From: Roseiarcus sp963783175
GTDB taxonomy: Bacteria; Pseudomonadota; Alphaproteobacteria; Rhizobiales; Beijerinckiaceae
Direction of reading: 5' to 3'
Assembly: GCA_963783175.1 (NCBI GenBank)
Contig: CAWANG010000002.1
Coordinates: forward strand, 124,001 to 188,000
DNA length: 64,000 nucleotides
A model generated the notes under the pieces. The model was not told where the DNA came from. It made no database searches and saw nothing but the letters and a program-made list of their open reading frames with translations. Shown one piece after another: positions 63,915 to 64,000 of this stretch (position 1 is the stretch's first letter; every line of letters starts with the position of its first letter). The translations under genes and the position numbers were made by a program.

Positions 63915-63953
63915 AGTGGGCGACGGTCGCCGACACCGACGGCGGCGCGAGAA

Positions 63954-63978
63954 TGGCCCGGCCTTTTGGGCCGGGCCA
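63954..63978 (-). terminator. Hairpin in the ABC operon leader
   Basis: Perfect 10-bp stem TGGCCCGGCC/GGCCGGGCCA with a TTTTG loop, 39 bases before the ATPase gene and without a T-run on the minus side. In sugar ABC operons such hairpins between binding-protein and ATPase genes reduce read-through and protect the upstream mRNA, so that more binding protein than ATPase is made. Confidence 0.6.
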
Positions 63979-64000
63979 GGACTTGCTTCGCTTTCAGGCG

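Overview
The window reads as high-GC alphaproteobacterial chromosome, most likely Hyphomicrobiales (Methylocystis/Bradyrhizobium/Methylobacterium-like). This is an inference from family content: small secreted proteins of the VCAAGxYHAGCVGxRGA type, a Lhr helicase, an AapJ-type binding protein, OpgD-like glucan protein, CsbD, a SqrR/BigR-like regulator with SQR, and S1 with a downstream sugar ABC operon. No species can be named from this stretch.

Layout. 1-3600: an accessory block with a hypothetical gene open to the window edge, a stand-alone Cas1-family integrase with an N-terminal extension, a small ribbon-helix-helix-like protein and a distinctly AT-rich secreted Cys-containing protein. 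3.6-4.7 kb is almost gene-free and ends in a broken small secreted-protein gene. 4.7-9.3 kb: small secreted and envelope proteins, an amino-acid binding protein, an L,D-transpeptidase and a lipoprotein. 9.1-9.7 kb: decayed remnants, including a fragment of lhr joined to a receiver-domain tail. 9.8-13.4 kb: glycosyltransferase and debranching-enzyme-like protein. 13.5-19.3 kb: DMT permease and the intact lhr. 19.4-28 kb: aldo/keto reductase, an MFP-RND efflux pair (the RND gene is frameshifted), an aldo/keto reductase remnant, a Tat-exported oxalate-decarboxylase-like bicupin, TusA and MobA.

28-46.2 kb: a heptose/surface-polysaccharide island. It holds hldE, two glycosyltransferases, an unusual adenylation ligase / carrier protein-thioesterase / methyltransferase trio, a DUF6605-like protein, a sulfotransferase, hldD, a heavily frame-broken GT9-methyltransferase gene, a further glycosyltransferase and a frameshifted O-acyltransferase. 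Together they could make and decorate (acylate, methylate, sulfate) a heptose-containing glycan. The island ends at a tRNA-Phe.

46.4-64 kb: outer membrane protein, opgD-like gene, CsbD, a frameshifted NAD-epimerase, and then a sulfide-response locus: an ArsR-family regulator with the two cysteines expected of SqrR/BigR, a DUF2892 membrane protein and a three-cysteine sulfide:quinone oxidoreductase, divergent from a second MFP-RND pump across a palindromic operator that covers a near-consensus promoter. The window closes with rpsA and a sugar ABC transporter whose binding protein must lie off the right edge.

Five loci carry broken frames. In three (RND, acyltransferase, epimerase) one single-base change would restore a full-length protein, so sequencing or assembly error must be considered alongside pseudogenisation. 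All calls rest on reading sequence by eye; no database search was run.
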